From: Chromatiaceae bacterium
GTDB taxonomy: Bacteria; Pseudomonadota; Gammaproteobacteria; Chromatiales; Chromatiaceae
DNA: 64,000 bases
Direction: 5' to 3'
Assembly: GCA_024235175.1 (NCBI GenBank)
Contig: JACKMX010000005.1
Location: 248,001-312,000 of the forward strand
This document shows positions 1 to 8,887 of this stretch, one piece after another. Each line of letters begins with the position of its first letter. Position 1 is the stretch's first letter. The notes under the pieces are model-generated. The model made no database searches. It saw only the letters and a program-made list of their open reading frames with translations, and was not told the DNA's origin. The position numbers were made by a program, and so were the translations under genes.

Positions 1-161
1 GGAAGCCGACAGAATCGAGAACATGAGGTACCAGTCAAGCCACTTTAGAGAACATCAGATTGAGTGAGTACATAATATCTGTTGGGCGACCGAGCAATGC
101 ACCAGCAAGAATTACGCTGAATAGAGCTTGCGGACAAGGAAGCCCACCTTTAGCTGAACGC

Positions 162-1979
162 TTACGAACTATGCGTTGCAAACCACTGTTCCAGCATTAT
201 AAGCAGCCAAATCATCACACCATAGTAGGATGCATGGCCGTTTTCATGCGCATGAATAACCGTGTTGATGTAGTTTTCATTGATAATGCCGCGCTGGCTG
301 AAACTTTTTAGATTGAAATCGGCAAACTCCTTCAAACGCTGATCCTCATTCATCCAGATGCCAAAAGGCAGACCAAAACCGTGCTTTCTCTTTTTTAGGG
401 TCTCCACAGGCAGGAAATCCTTCAGGGCTTTGCGGAAAAATGATCTAAGCTCAAATTTATTCAACAAGAGTTTGGATGGAACATGGGCCGCAAAATCTAT
501 CATGTTGTCCTGCAAAAGTGGGTAATGAACGTTTATCCCTGCCAGTTCACACATCCTGTTTACTTTGCGAAGATCGTTGTCGGCAAGAGTTATTTTCTGG
601 TCGAGAAAAAGCATTTGTTTAAGAATGTTTTCCGTGCCAGCTCTTTTGTAGGTTTCTTCCAAATTTCTTAAAGGTAAGCCGCTATCAACCTGACTTAGAA
701 AGCCGATTTCAAAAATATCGTTCAAAGCAGATCGGTGTAAAAAGTTATACGTTTCCATACGAGCAGGCATAGGGACATTCGCCTGTTCGATGTAACTTTT
801 CAGTTTCCGAAAAGAAGCCATGTTGAACGCTACGGGTTCAATGATGTTGCGCTTCAGCAGAGCAGGAATGTGTCGGTAAATATCAAACACAATCTGCTTT
901 ACGTAACGGGTGTTACCGGCAAAGATCTCATCTCCTCCATCCCCGGCAAGAAGTGAATCAAAACCACGATCACGGGCAAACTTGGCACAATAGTAAGCAG
1001 GAATGGCTGATGCATTTCCAAACGGCTCGTCGTAGGTGGCGGCTATTTTTGGAATTGCATTGAGCACATCTTCGGGGGTTACATAATATTCATGGAGCGT
1101 TACATCAAAGTGTCGTGCGCAAGCACGTGCAAATTCCATCTCGTCATAGCCTTCTGCATCGAAGCCGATGCTAAAGGCATCAGTCTGTCCGTGGGATATA
1201 GTGCTGAGAATGCCTGTTACCGTACTGCTATCCAGCCCACCGCTAAGGAAGGCTCCGGTTTTGTCGCCAGTCAAACAAGCGCGAACGGAGAGTTCCAATT
1301 CTCTACGTAGACGAACGGCAAGATCAGACTCATTCTCAGACTCTTCCGTAAAGTCGGCTTTCCAGTAGAAGTTGTGTTCCACTTGTCCGTTGTTGCATAC
1401 CACATATTCACCTGGTTCCAGTTTGACTACTCCTCTATAAATACTTTGAGGGCTTGGAATCATGTGGAAATAGAGGAAATTGAATATGCCCTGAGGATCG
1501 ATCAGACTTTTAAATGAAGGGTGAGATAGTATGCAGTCTATATAGGTTCCGAATATGAATGTGCCATCTGCAATCGAGTAGGCCAAAGGGCGTACTCCTA
1601 TACGATCGATTGCCAGTAACGCAAAGTTCTCTTTTGGTTTCAGGATGCACAGGCTGAATGTTCCTAATAGTTTTTCAAGAACAGCCTCTCCATATCGAAT
1701 GAATCCTTCAGCCAAGGCATGGGTGGCGCCAGCTTTCTCATTGATGTGTTGAAGCTCTGCGTCAATCCATCGGGGAGTTCCTTCGATAGCACAGCAAACC
1801 TCGTTCGACAGAAAAGGGGGGGCATTTTCAGGCACACAGACGCCAATTGCTGATCCATCGGCAACGCAAGTGGAGTGCTGGTGTCCAGTGAAACCGGCGG
1901 GGGCCTTAATCATTGACCCAATAACAGTTTCCGGATTTTCCGGGTGTCTCTTTCCGGACCAGCCACATATAAGTCCCAT
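162..1979 (-). CDS. Asparagine-synthase-like glutamine amidotransferase
   Basis: This 605-residue protein has an N-terminal class-II glutaminase-like domain and a C-terminal ATP-dependent amide ligase domain. The ATP pyrophosphatase loop SGGLDSS is at residues 246-252 and a second conserved motif, GDGGDE, at 346-351. In the family, ammonia released from glutamine is used to amidate an aspartate or another adenylated carboxylate. The N-terminus reads MGLICGWSG, so the likely catalytic Cys is at residue 5 and not at residue 2, where active glutaminases need it after Met removal. It may therefore use free ammonia, need processing, or have lost glutaminase activity. Genes of this family are common in polysaccharide and exosortase regions like this one, where they may amidate a sugar acid; the substrate is not known from sequence. 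Confidence 0.85.
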   Translation of the reverse strand: MGLICGWSGKRHPENPETVIGSMIKAPAGFTGHQHSTCVADGSAIGVCVPENAPPFLSNEVCCAIEGTPRWIDAELQHINEKAGATHALAEGFIRYGEAVLEKLLGTFSLCILKPKENFALLAIDRIGVRPLAYSIADGTFIFGTYIDCILSHPSFKSLIDPQGIFNFLYFHMIPSPQSIYRGVVKLEPGEYVVCNNGQVEHNFYWKADFTEESENESDLAVRLRRELELSVRACLTGDKTGAFLSGGLDSSTVTGILSTISHGQTDAFSIGFDAEGYDEMEFARACARHFDVTLHEYYVTPEDVLNAIPKIAATYDEPFGNASAIPAYYCAKFARDRGFDSLLAGDGGDEIFAGNTRYVKQIVFDIYRHIPALLKRNIIEPVAFNMASFRKLKSYIEQANVPMPARMETYNFLHRSALNDIFEIGFLSQVDSGLPLRNLEETYKRAGTENILKQMLFLDQKITLADNDLRKVNRMCELAGINVHYPLLQDNMIDFAAHVPSKLLLNKFELRSFFRKALKDFLPVETLKKRKHGFGLPFGIWMNEDQRLKEFADFNLKSFSQRGIINENYINTVIHAHENGHASYYGVMIWLLIMLEQWFATHSS

Positions 1980-2195
1980 ACCACTTCCCCCGGATATCCC
2001 TCAGGACAATGAATAAAACGACCCCAAAATGTTTATGGAACACTAACTCTTGTAAACAGGTTTTAAGGGTACTGATGAACGTTGGTATTCTACCAATAAT
2101 TTGAGAAAATACGGACTATTACGGTAGAAATGAGGGATGGGTTTTTCTATCCAAAGAATAGCCGAGCACCTGTACAGTGTGAACATCCTGTATTC

Positions 2196-2218
2196 TATAA
2201 TGACAAATTAGGTTGTCA
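2196..2218 (+). promoter_or_regulatory. Putative -10 box with overlapping operator palindrome
   Basis: A perfect TATAAT at 2196-2201 is followed by the perfect inverted repeat TGACAA-N6-TTGTCA (2201-2218). It lies about 35 bases upstream of the TPR gene at 2252. I see no convincing -35 box, so an activator or a weak promoter is possible. A regulator binding the palindrome would cover the transcription start. Confidence 0.3.
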
Positions 2219-2251
2219 AAAAAGGCATTATTTATAGAGGCTTAGATTGTT

Positions 2252-2881
2252 ATGCTCTTGCGTGTTTATTGTATCGCGATACTCTTTTTTTTCTCCCTGG
2301 ATACTTTGGCAATTGGTAATTTCAAGCCGACTGAAGCCCAGCTTCGTCTACTCCCCGAATATTGTAAACCTCGAGCGACCGGATGGGGCAACGACCCCAA
2401 AGATCCACGTACAAAACGCTGGTTCAGAATATTTGGCAATGATTACACCCATATGCACCACTATTGTGACGGTCTGAAAGATATTAATGAAGGCAATCGC
2501 GAAACAGATCCTGTAACGAGAGGGAGATACTTCATCCATGCCATACAGGAGCTATCTTATGTGGAAAGAAATGCTGGAAAGGGGGAAACAAAATTTAAAC
2601 TAATGCCCGAGTTATATGTGAAAAAGGGTGATGCCTATGTGGGTATGGGGGATATTCCAAATGCAGAGCGCTATTATCACAAATCCATAAGAGAATATCC
2701 CAGTTATTCAAGATCTTATATGATGTTGATTAATTTGCTTATGCGTCTTGAACGATTCGAAGATGCAAATGAAATCAATGAGCTTGCATTAAAGCAAGTC
2801 AAGAAAACAAAATTCTTTAAAAAGAAGAAAAAGGTTATTGATAATGCGCTGGCCGAAAAAGCGAAAATAGGGAAAAAGTAA
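2252..2881 (+). CDS. Secreted tetratricopeptide-repeat protein
   Basis: The 209-residue product begins with a short signal peptide (hydrophobic residues 5-20, likely cleavage after LDTLA). The central part has a conserved-looking HHYCDGL stretch, and residues about 120-190 form two or more TPR-like helix pairs (for example LYVKKGDAYVGMGDIPNAERYYHKSI). The C-terminus is very lysine-rich (KKTKFFKKKKK). It is probably a periplasmic or outer-membrane-associated scaffold in the polysaccharide and surface-protein region. The specific partner cannot be told from sequence. It is convergent with the glycosyltransferase downstream. Confidence 0.7.
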   Translation: MLLRVYCIAILFFFSLDTLAIGNFKPTEAQLRLLPEYCKPRATGWGNDPKDPRTKRWFRIFGNDYTHMHHYCDGLKDINEGNRETDPVTRGRYFIHAIQELSYVERNAGKGETKFKLMPELYVKKGDAYVGMGDIPNAERYYHKSIREYPSYSRSYMMLINLLMRLERFEDANEINELALKQVKKTKFFKKKKKVIDNALAEKAKIGKK

Positions 2882-2926
2882 TCCATTCAGAGTTTGTGTA
2901 AAACAACAGGTGCTAGGAATAAATAT

Positions 2927-4069
2927 TTATAATAGTTCAAGAATTTTTTTGGTTTTATCTGCAATGGATTCCCATGAAAATTCTTTGTGCGCACGTCGTA
3001 ATCCCTGCTGTCCAAGTCGGTCTTGAAATTGGCTGTCGGATAGAACTCGTACTACTGCTTGGGCTATTTCATCTATCGAGGTTCCATCGACCCGCAATCC
3101 TGTTTCACCATCGACCACAGCGTCCGCTGTGCCTCCTTCAATACCGGCAATAGCAGGAGTACCGCATGCGTTTGCCTCGATGAACACCATGCCGAATCCC
3201 TCGGTATCTTCTCCCACCTTACGATTGGGCATGATGAAAACCTCACAGAGGTTGTACCAGAAGGGCAGTTCTTCATCAGGAATTTTTCCCGCAAAGGTGA
3301 CGTGATCTGACACCCCTGTGTCGGCGACAAGTGCTTCCAGATAAGCGCGATCTTCACCAATGCCACCAAGGACGTAATGAGCATCAGGAACGCTTGCGAT
3401 AATAGATGGTAAAGCCAGGATCATTTGGTCAAATCCCTTGCGCCGGGAGAGACGTCCTACCGAGAAAATAATCTTTTTACCCTTGAGCCCATATCTTTCC
3501 TTGATAAGGGTTCCGTCCAAATCAGGATGAAACTGGTGGATATCGACGCCCGGATTAATAAGGTGGACCCGATCCGAAGAAACACCCATATCGAGCAGCA
3601 GATCGCGAGTGAACCGGCTGTTGGCAACCACACCCGTGGCATGGCGATAAACGAATCTGAGGGCCTTTTGTTTTGCCGGTTGGTTCCAGGTGGTAATCTC
3701 TTCACCGTGTGCATAGATAAGGCAGGGTTTTCCTACCAGGCCGGAAATTAATAGAGCAATCAAACCTTCCGGAAGAACCCGTCCGGCGTGGATACTATGA
3801 AAATCCTCAGACAGCGCAAGTTTGATTCCATGCCCGAGAAGCCTAAGATACATAGGCAGGGATTCGGGCTTAAGCATGGGGTTGCGTTCAAGTTTCAACC
3901 GATGAATAGTCAGAGGGGATTCGGCGTCATGCTGTTCATCATCCGCAACTTTTGCGGTTAGAATGTGGGTTGAACGCCCCCCCAACAACCTGTAGACCTT
4001 GTCAAACCAAACGGCAGAACCGCCGCGAGTAGGTGCAAACAACTCGGTAAGAACCAGAAAATTTCCCAT
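2927..4069 (-). CDS. Family-4 (GT-B) glycosyltransferase
   Basis: The 380-residue protein has the two-Rossmann GT-B layout. The N-terminal half has the acceptor-side glycine loop (APTRGGSAVW) and the C-terminal half starts at the KKIIFSVGRLSRRKGFD motif. The donor nucleotide-sugar site includes the E-x7-E type motif EDTEGFGMVFIEANACGTPAI near residue 290. Such enzymes are cytoplasmic or membrane-peripheral and retain the anomeric configuration when they add a sugar to a lipid-linked glycan. Its place among O-ligase and exosortase-type genes points to extracellular polysaccharide assembly. The sugar donor is not predictable here. Confidence 0.9.
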   Translation of the reverse strand: MGNFLVLTELFAPTRGGSAVWFDKVYRLLGGRSTHILTAKVADDEQHDAESPLTIHRLKLERNPMLKPESLPMYLRLLGHGIKLALSEDFHSIHAGRVLPEGLIALLISGLVGKPCLIYAHGEEITTWNQPAKQKALRFVYRHATGVVANSRFTRDLLLDMGVSSDRVHLINPGVDIHQFHPDLDGTLIKERYGLKGKKIIFSVGRLSRRKGFDQMILALPSIIASVPDAHYVLGGIGEDRAYLEALVADTGVSDHVTFAGKIPDEELPFWYNLCEVFIMPNRKVGEDTEGFGMVFIEANACGTPAIAGIEGGTADAVVDGETGLRVDGTSIDEIAQAVVRVLSDSQFQDRLGQQGLRRAHKEFSWESIADKTKKILELL

Positions 4070-4296
4070 GCATGCCCTGCTTTTTGAAAGAACCGTAAGC
4101 GTCTGAAAAAAAAGATTCTCTATTAACTGCTATCTCATAAAGTACCAGTTAGCAGATGCAGTACGAATCAGCGGTTACAGTATTTCGCTTTAAAAGTTTA
4201 ACTAATTCAATATGGATAAGTTAGGACAAATAGCTCTGAGTAAATCTATTCTCATAGTTTAGCCAAACGCTACTCTATGTCGGCCTTTAAGTAGCC

Positions 4297-7200
4297 TTAC
4301 TTGAATGGTCGCGATATCCCGATGCTACGTGGATGAATACCCCAGTTAGGGGTATCTTCAAAGCCGGATTTTTCTATCCTGGCCCAATTCGAAGCGTTGG
4401 TAATGCGATCCCAGGAGTCCGCAGCACCAGTCGCGCCATCGTCAACTGCATAGGCTATCGCAGGGAGAAGATTACCCCAATAGCCAATTGCAGCCCATTC
4501 AGGGTGGTCCAGGAGAACGTTACTGCAAATATCCGGATTCTTTTCACCAAACGATAGTCTATAAACACAGCCCCAGTCACTACACCATAGCTTGGGGTCT
4601 AACATATTATTTACCGCGGATATGGTGGGTGTTGATACACCACCTCTAGTGAAGCAATAGCTCCCTGCGCCGCCTCCGCCAAGAATTCCGACAACACCCT
4701 GATAGAGATAATCTCTTACGATATTCCAGTTTGTCATATCTGTAAGTGGTTCCAAATCACTCACATAACCAAGCGTCTGCATCCAGAAATGTTGCTGCCA
4801 TGCTGCTTCTTTACCTGGACCCCAGATGAAGTTTGGAGCATTCGCACTGTAAGCGTAAAAGTAACCTAATCCGTTAATTCCAGGAGTCTGTGTCTTGGCA
4901 AGCCAATAGTCTATTCCGGTACTCAAGAGAGCGGCAAGGTCGAGGGTAATGCTGCTGGTTGGAGATATGGCAACGGCTTGTCCGACTGTCCTATTTGACC
5001 AGGCTATTCCACGAACCTGCACTGGGAGAAGTAGTCTGCCTGTACCGGTTCCTCTTCTGGAGGAGGTGACAAGATAGCACGTCAACGCTTGGTGCAGCAT
5101 GGTTTCCATGTAGTAGTAATCACCCGTAATCAGATAAGCCAAATAACCGCCAGAGCCATGATGGGCAACATCCCATACAAGCCCACCGGTTGTTGCAATC
5201 CCGGTTGCACCACCACTGCCAGCACCGGAATATGTCCATGTCCCAAAGGATGAGATTACAATAGGCTCAATGGTAGCTTTGTCGTTCCAGATAATCGGGT
5301 AACTGTTAAGAGCCCTGGCGTTGGCGATAACCGATCGATAGGCGCGAGAGTCACCATCTGAGTTAATGTATGTTGCATCCCAGCGAGGCAGAAGGCCAAT
5401 CTGACTCTGGAATCCTGCGTTTCCCATTCTGGGTGTCCATTGACCATTTTCCAATGGGGAGTAGACTTGCGTTAGAGCATTGAGTGCCTTTTCGCTCGGT
5501 CCGGTTTTCCAATAATTTGGTACCAACCCACTGGCCATTAAATATGCTGTGTCTTGAGCAATGGTTATATCCGGATCAACTGTACCTATCCAACCAGAGG
5601 CATCCCAGCGTGTCTGCTTGTTGTGATTTATATCTGACGAACCGTTATTAAAAACGGTTTTTCCGCCAATAATGACGGTCGGCGTGTAGATCTTATCGGT
5701 AGAGATGGCATTTAGCATGCCATTCTCCACAATGGTTCTGATCTGTATTTTTCCACCCTTATATAATTTCACGTGGAACTTAACTGCCAAGGATGCCTCA
5801 GCTCCCACCATCGATTGATAATGAGCTTCCACCATCTCCGGCCCACTGACCCATATACGAACGGGCGATCCTAACAGTGTTGACAAACTGACCGTACCGA
5901 TACTGCCAAGCTGAACAGACGCCGTAGGTGCGGCAGCGATAATGTCTGCCTCAGTCAAGCTGACTCCCTTTGGCTGCGAACCACCGGAGAAAACATTAAT
6001 GGTCTTTGTAAAACCGGCCATCATGTTGACCGATCCAGATACGACGGCATGTTTCACGCTGCCATCATTCCATACCTTTTTCACGGTGACCTGATAATCT
6101 GCAATGTCAAGCGTTGGCTTTTTAGTGTCCCCTTTTTTAAATGCCAGACCAACTGTAAACGGAACTCTTCCGGTAATGCCTGAAGTCAGGACAAATGATT
6201 GCAGCAAAGCACCGGAGTTTCTGCTGCCTTTTAAATCCAGAATAAACACATTCTCGGAAACGTTGTTGTACAGAAAGTAGACGTCACTCTTTGGCGAGTA
6301 TGAAAAACGCCCAAACGTACCGGATTTATAGAATGTATTCGGAGTATCACCTTCCGGCACAATTTTTTTCCAGACCCATGTCTTTGTATCGAGGAGGTAT
6401 ATTTCTTTCCCTCCATCCCACGCAACGATTTTTTTAAGCCTTTCATCGTATTGAAGCCCACCACTATTGCCCACCCTGGCCAAGTCTGGGCCAGTACCTG
6501 TGGTTGTTTGCGGATAATCCGAAACTTTGCTGGTGCCAGGCGCAAAAGCAGAAAATGGGAAGGCATATAAATCACCGGTAGCTTTGATTAAGATAAAATA
6601 TCCGTTGTCCGGATCGATCGCCGCAATCTTGTCATAGGTGGTCGCCATTTGAGAATCATACGCGCCAGTCTCCCAAGTACCGGTTTTTGCGTTATAGTGG
6701 CCAAGTCTGCCGCTCTCAGCGTTATTTGTGCCTTGCAGCCACCAATCACCAGTGATTTGGTGAACCGCTCCCGCCTTTCCCTCAAGCCCGACGACAGCTT
6801 GTGAGCTGGTGTATTTTCCGGTGGTGAACGAATAACAGATCAGTTCCGTTCCCGCAGCACACTGTGGATAACCTGAAGTTCCGTAAGTGTTACATATCGA
6901 ATCAATATGCGGGATGTAGGCATCACCGTCGTAGGTGTGGATTGAGCGGGGCTGGCCATCAATCAGAAAGTTGCTCTTACGTGAACAATGAACATCAAGG
7001 TCATCGTAGGGCGTTGGATCTGTAAGGCGCGACCATGTCAGCGAGTCCATGTCGAAAGCGTAAAGTTCGTTGCCGCCGTAATTACCGTGTCCGCCACCAC
7101 GTAAAATAAAACGATTCCGTTTGGTGTCCATTGCTCCGCCTGACCAAGCCAGAACTCCGTTAATCCCCCCCATACCGGGACGTGGATTTGGCGACCAGTC

Positions 7201-7302
7201 ATAAAGCACCTGTAGAAGGTCTGAGTCTGCAATCTCAGTCCAGGTTGCTGCCTGAGCAGTTACAGCGCACAGGAATATGACTACAGAAAATATGATTTTC
7301 AT
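4297..7302 (-). CDS. Large secreted beta-propeller-like protein of unknown function
   Basis: This 1001-residue protein has a clear signal peptide (residues 1-18, cleavage after TAQA). Residues about 20-380 contain repeated Kelch-like strands (WTEIAD, NELYAFDMDSLTWSRLTD, EIYLLDTKTWVWKKI, VFILDLKG), consistent with a beta-propeller. Residues about 380-600 look like beta-sandwich material. The last 400 residues are rich in aromatic and glycine residues and contain helix pairs such as DYYYMETMLHQALTCYLV, which could be an alpha/alpha-toroid like those of polysaccharide lyases or glycoside hydrolases. I do not recognise a catalytic motif. It is divergent from the beta-helix protein at 7482, and both may act on or bind the exported polysaccharide (inference). 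Confidence 0.65.
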   Translation of the reverse strand: MKIIFSVVIFLCAVTAQAATWTEIADSDLLQVLYDWSPNPRPGMGGINGVLAWSGGAMDTKRNRFILRGGGHGNYGGNELYAFDMDSLTWSRLTDPTPYDDLDVHCSRKSNFLIDGQPRSIHTYDGDAYIPHIDSICNTYGTSGYPQCAAGTELICYSFTTGKYTSSQAVVGLEGKAGAVHQITGDWWLQGTNNAESGRLGHYNAKTGTWETGAYDSQMATTYDKIAAIDPDNGYFILIKATGDLYAFPFSAFAPGTSKVSDYPQTTTGTGPDLARVGNSGGLQYDERLKKIVAWDGGKEIYLLDTKTWVWKKIVPEGDTPNTFYKSGTFGRFSYSPKSDVYFLYNNVSENVFILDLKGSRNSGALLQSFVLTSGITGRVPFTVGLAFKKGDTKKPTLDIADYQVTVKKVWNDGSVKHAVVSGSVNMMAGFTKTINVFSGGSQPKGVSLTEADIIAAAPTASVQLGSIGTVSLSTLLGSPVRIWVSGPEMVEAHYQSMVGAEASLAVKFHVKLYKGGKIQIRTIVENGMLNAISTDKIYTPTVIIGGKTVFNNGSSDINHNKQTRWDASGWIGTVDPDITIAQDTAYLMASGLVPNYWKTGPSEKALNALTQVYSPLENGQWTPRMGNAGFQSQIGLLPRWDATYINSDGDSRAYRSVIANARALNSYPIIWNDKATIEPIVISSFGTWTYSGAGSGGATGIATTGGLVWDVAHHGSGGYLAYLITGDYYYMETMLHQALTCYLVTSSRRGTGTGRLLLPVQVRGIAWSNRTVGQAVAISPTSSITLDLAALLSTGIDYWLAKTQTPGINGLGYFYAYSANAPNFIWGPGKEAAWQQHFWMQTLGYVSDLEPLTDMTNWNIVRDYLYQGVVGILGGGGAGSYCFTRGGVSTPTISAVNNMLDPKLWCSDWGCVYRLSFGEKNPDICSNVLLDHPEWAAIGYWGNLLPAIAYAVDDGATGAADSWDRITNASNWARIEKSGFEDTPNWGIHPRSIGISRPFK

Positions 7303-7481
7303 ACTGATTACCCGCTGCGCTCTTGTGATCGTCCCTCGATAAAACGGTTACACAAAAACTCCCCAGAGCATCGGTTTACTTTAGACTTGGACCATGCATC
7401 CGGGCATGAATGCATACTTCAACGGCTGTAAAAATGATTTATCTCACTTGGGCACAGGATTCAATTATAATTCACCAACCA

Positions 7482-8837
7482 ATGAACCTCTATCATCAAC
7501 GTTCCGGAAAGAACACTTTTCAATTTTCTTTCCGCCGGTTTCTGAGCCTCAGTTTTCTGTTCGGGATGTTTTTGCTGAATTCTGGTGTTTCATCTGCAAT
7601 AGACGGTTCACCGAGCAATTACCGGCAACTTTTAAAAAATCTGAAAGCTGGTGAAAGTCTGGTACTGCAACCTGGTATCTACCTTGAAGGTTTGCCTCTG
7701 CACGGGATTGTGGGGGAGTCAGGGAAACCCATCACAATCACCGGCGTGAAAGGTGCGCAAAGACCTGTTTTTGTTGCACGCTCCGGACACAATACTATCA
7801 GTATCGTGGATTCCGCCTATGTTCATCTGAAAGACCTGGAACTGGATGGCCGCGGTTTGCCGGTTGATGGCGTGAAAGCTGAAGGTCACTCCAAATGGAC
7901 CCACCATATTGTTCTCGAGAATCTTTTGATACGAGGTTTTGGTTACAGTCAGCAGACCGTGGGGATTTCCACCAAATGCCTGAGTTGGAACTGGACGATC
8001 CGAAATAATGTGATCGAAGGAGCAGGTACCGGGATCTACCTCGGAGATTCCAATGGTAGAAAACCCTTTGTTGCCGGTTTGATCGAAAACAATCTAATCG
8101 CTGACAGTACTGGCTACAACCTTCAGATCAAGCACCAATTGGCTCAACCGGATATCCCAGGCCTGTCTTCAGGAAAGGCCACGATCATTCGTCACAACAT
8201 TTTCATCAAATCAAAGGCGGCGTTGGAGGAGGGTATGGCCAGACCGAACGTGTTGGTGGGGCACTGGCCGCTAAGTGGCGCCGGAAAGGAGGATGTCTAC
8301 GAGCTTTACGGCAACCTGTTCTATGACAACCCAAGTGAGGCGCTGTTTCAGGGGGAAGGAAATATAGGGCTGTATAACAATCTCTTCGTCAATCCCCACG
8401 GTGATGCCATTCGCATACAGCCACATAATGATGTCCCCAGACGGGTGGATATATTCAGCAACACCGTCGTTGCCGCTGGCGCGGGCATCTCTATTCGCCG
8501 CAAAGAGGGCGATTATCGTTTTACTCAACGGGTGGTTGCCAATATGGTTTTTGCCTCACCTGCTTTGCAGGGAGGCGAACAGCATTCGAATCTTTCAGGA
8601 TCGTACGATGCTGCAGGTGATTACCTGGTGTCTCCATATGAAGCTATTGGCAGTTTGGATTTACTCCCAAAAACAGAGCTAGGGGTTGATGCCACTCCTG
8701 ACTTGTCCCCGTTCAGTCACCATATTGACTGGAACAGGGATTTTGACGGAAATGGTCGAAACAGGCACTTTATGGGTGCTTATAATGGTGAGAGAGGCAG
8801 CAATAGCCGGCGACTTCGGCCCGGACCCAAACCCTGA
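7482..8837 (+). CDS. Secreted right-handed parallel beta-helix protein
   Basis: The reading frame opens at 7410, but the Met at 7482 gives a sensible signal sequence (basic residues, then LSLSFLFGMFLLNSGVSSA), so I choose it; no strong ribosome site decides. The mature part starts with a strand-rich cap (GESLVLQPGIYLEGLPLHGI) and then has repeated beta-helix rungs such as HIVLENLLIRGFGY, WTIRNNVIEGAGTGIYLGD and GLIENNLIADS. This fold is typical of pectate-lyase-like, alginate-epimerase-like and other polysaccharide-modifying or -binding proteins. No catalytic triad is recognisable by eye. The product is about 451 residues and probably periplasmic or secreted. Confidence 0.8.
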   Translation: MNLYHQRSGKNTFQFSFRRFLSLSFLFGMFLLNSGVSSAIDGSPSNYRQLLKNLKAGESLVLQPGIYLEGLPLHGIVGESGKPITITGVKGAQRPVFVARSGHNTISIVDSAYVHLKDLELDGRGLPVDGVKAEGHSKWTHHIVLENLLIRGFGYSQQTVGISTKCLSWNWTIRNNVIEGAGTGIYLGDSNGRKPFVAGLIENNLIADSTGYNLQIKHQLAQPDIPGLSSGKATIIRHNIFIKSKAALEEGMARPNVLVGHWPLSGAGKEDVYELYGNLFYDNPSEALFQGEGNIGLYNNLFVNPHGDAIRIQPHNDVPRRVDIFSNTVVAAGAGISIRRKEGDYRFTQRVVANMVFASPALQGGEQHSNLSGSYDAAGDYLVSPYEAIGSLDLLPKTELGVDATPDLSPFSHHIDWNRDFDGNGRNRHFMGAYNGERGSNSRRLRPGPKP

Positions 8838-8887
8838 TTTGAGCTGTTTAAAATAATGGTTTGATGTCGAGGAGTTTCTCCACCTGC

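Noticed and set aside
1..161. Possible gene fragment at the left edge
   Set aside because: Short minus-strand frames are open but too short and lack motifs or a clear start, so nothing can be supported.
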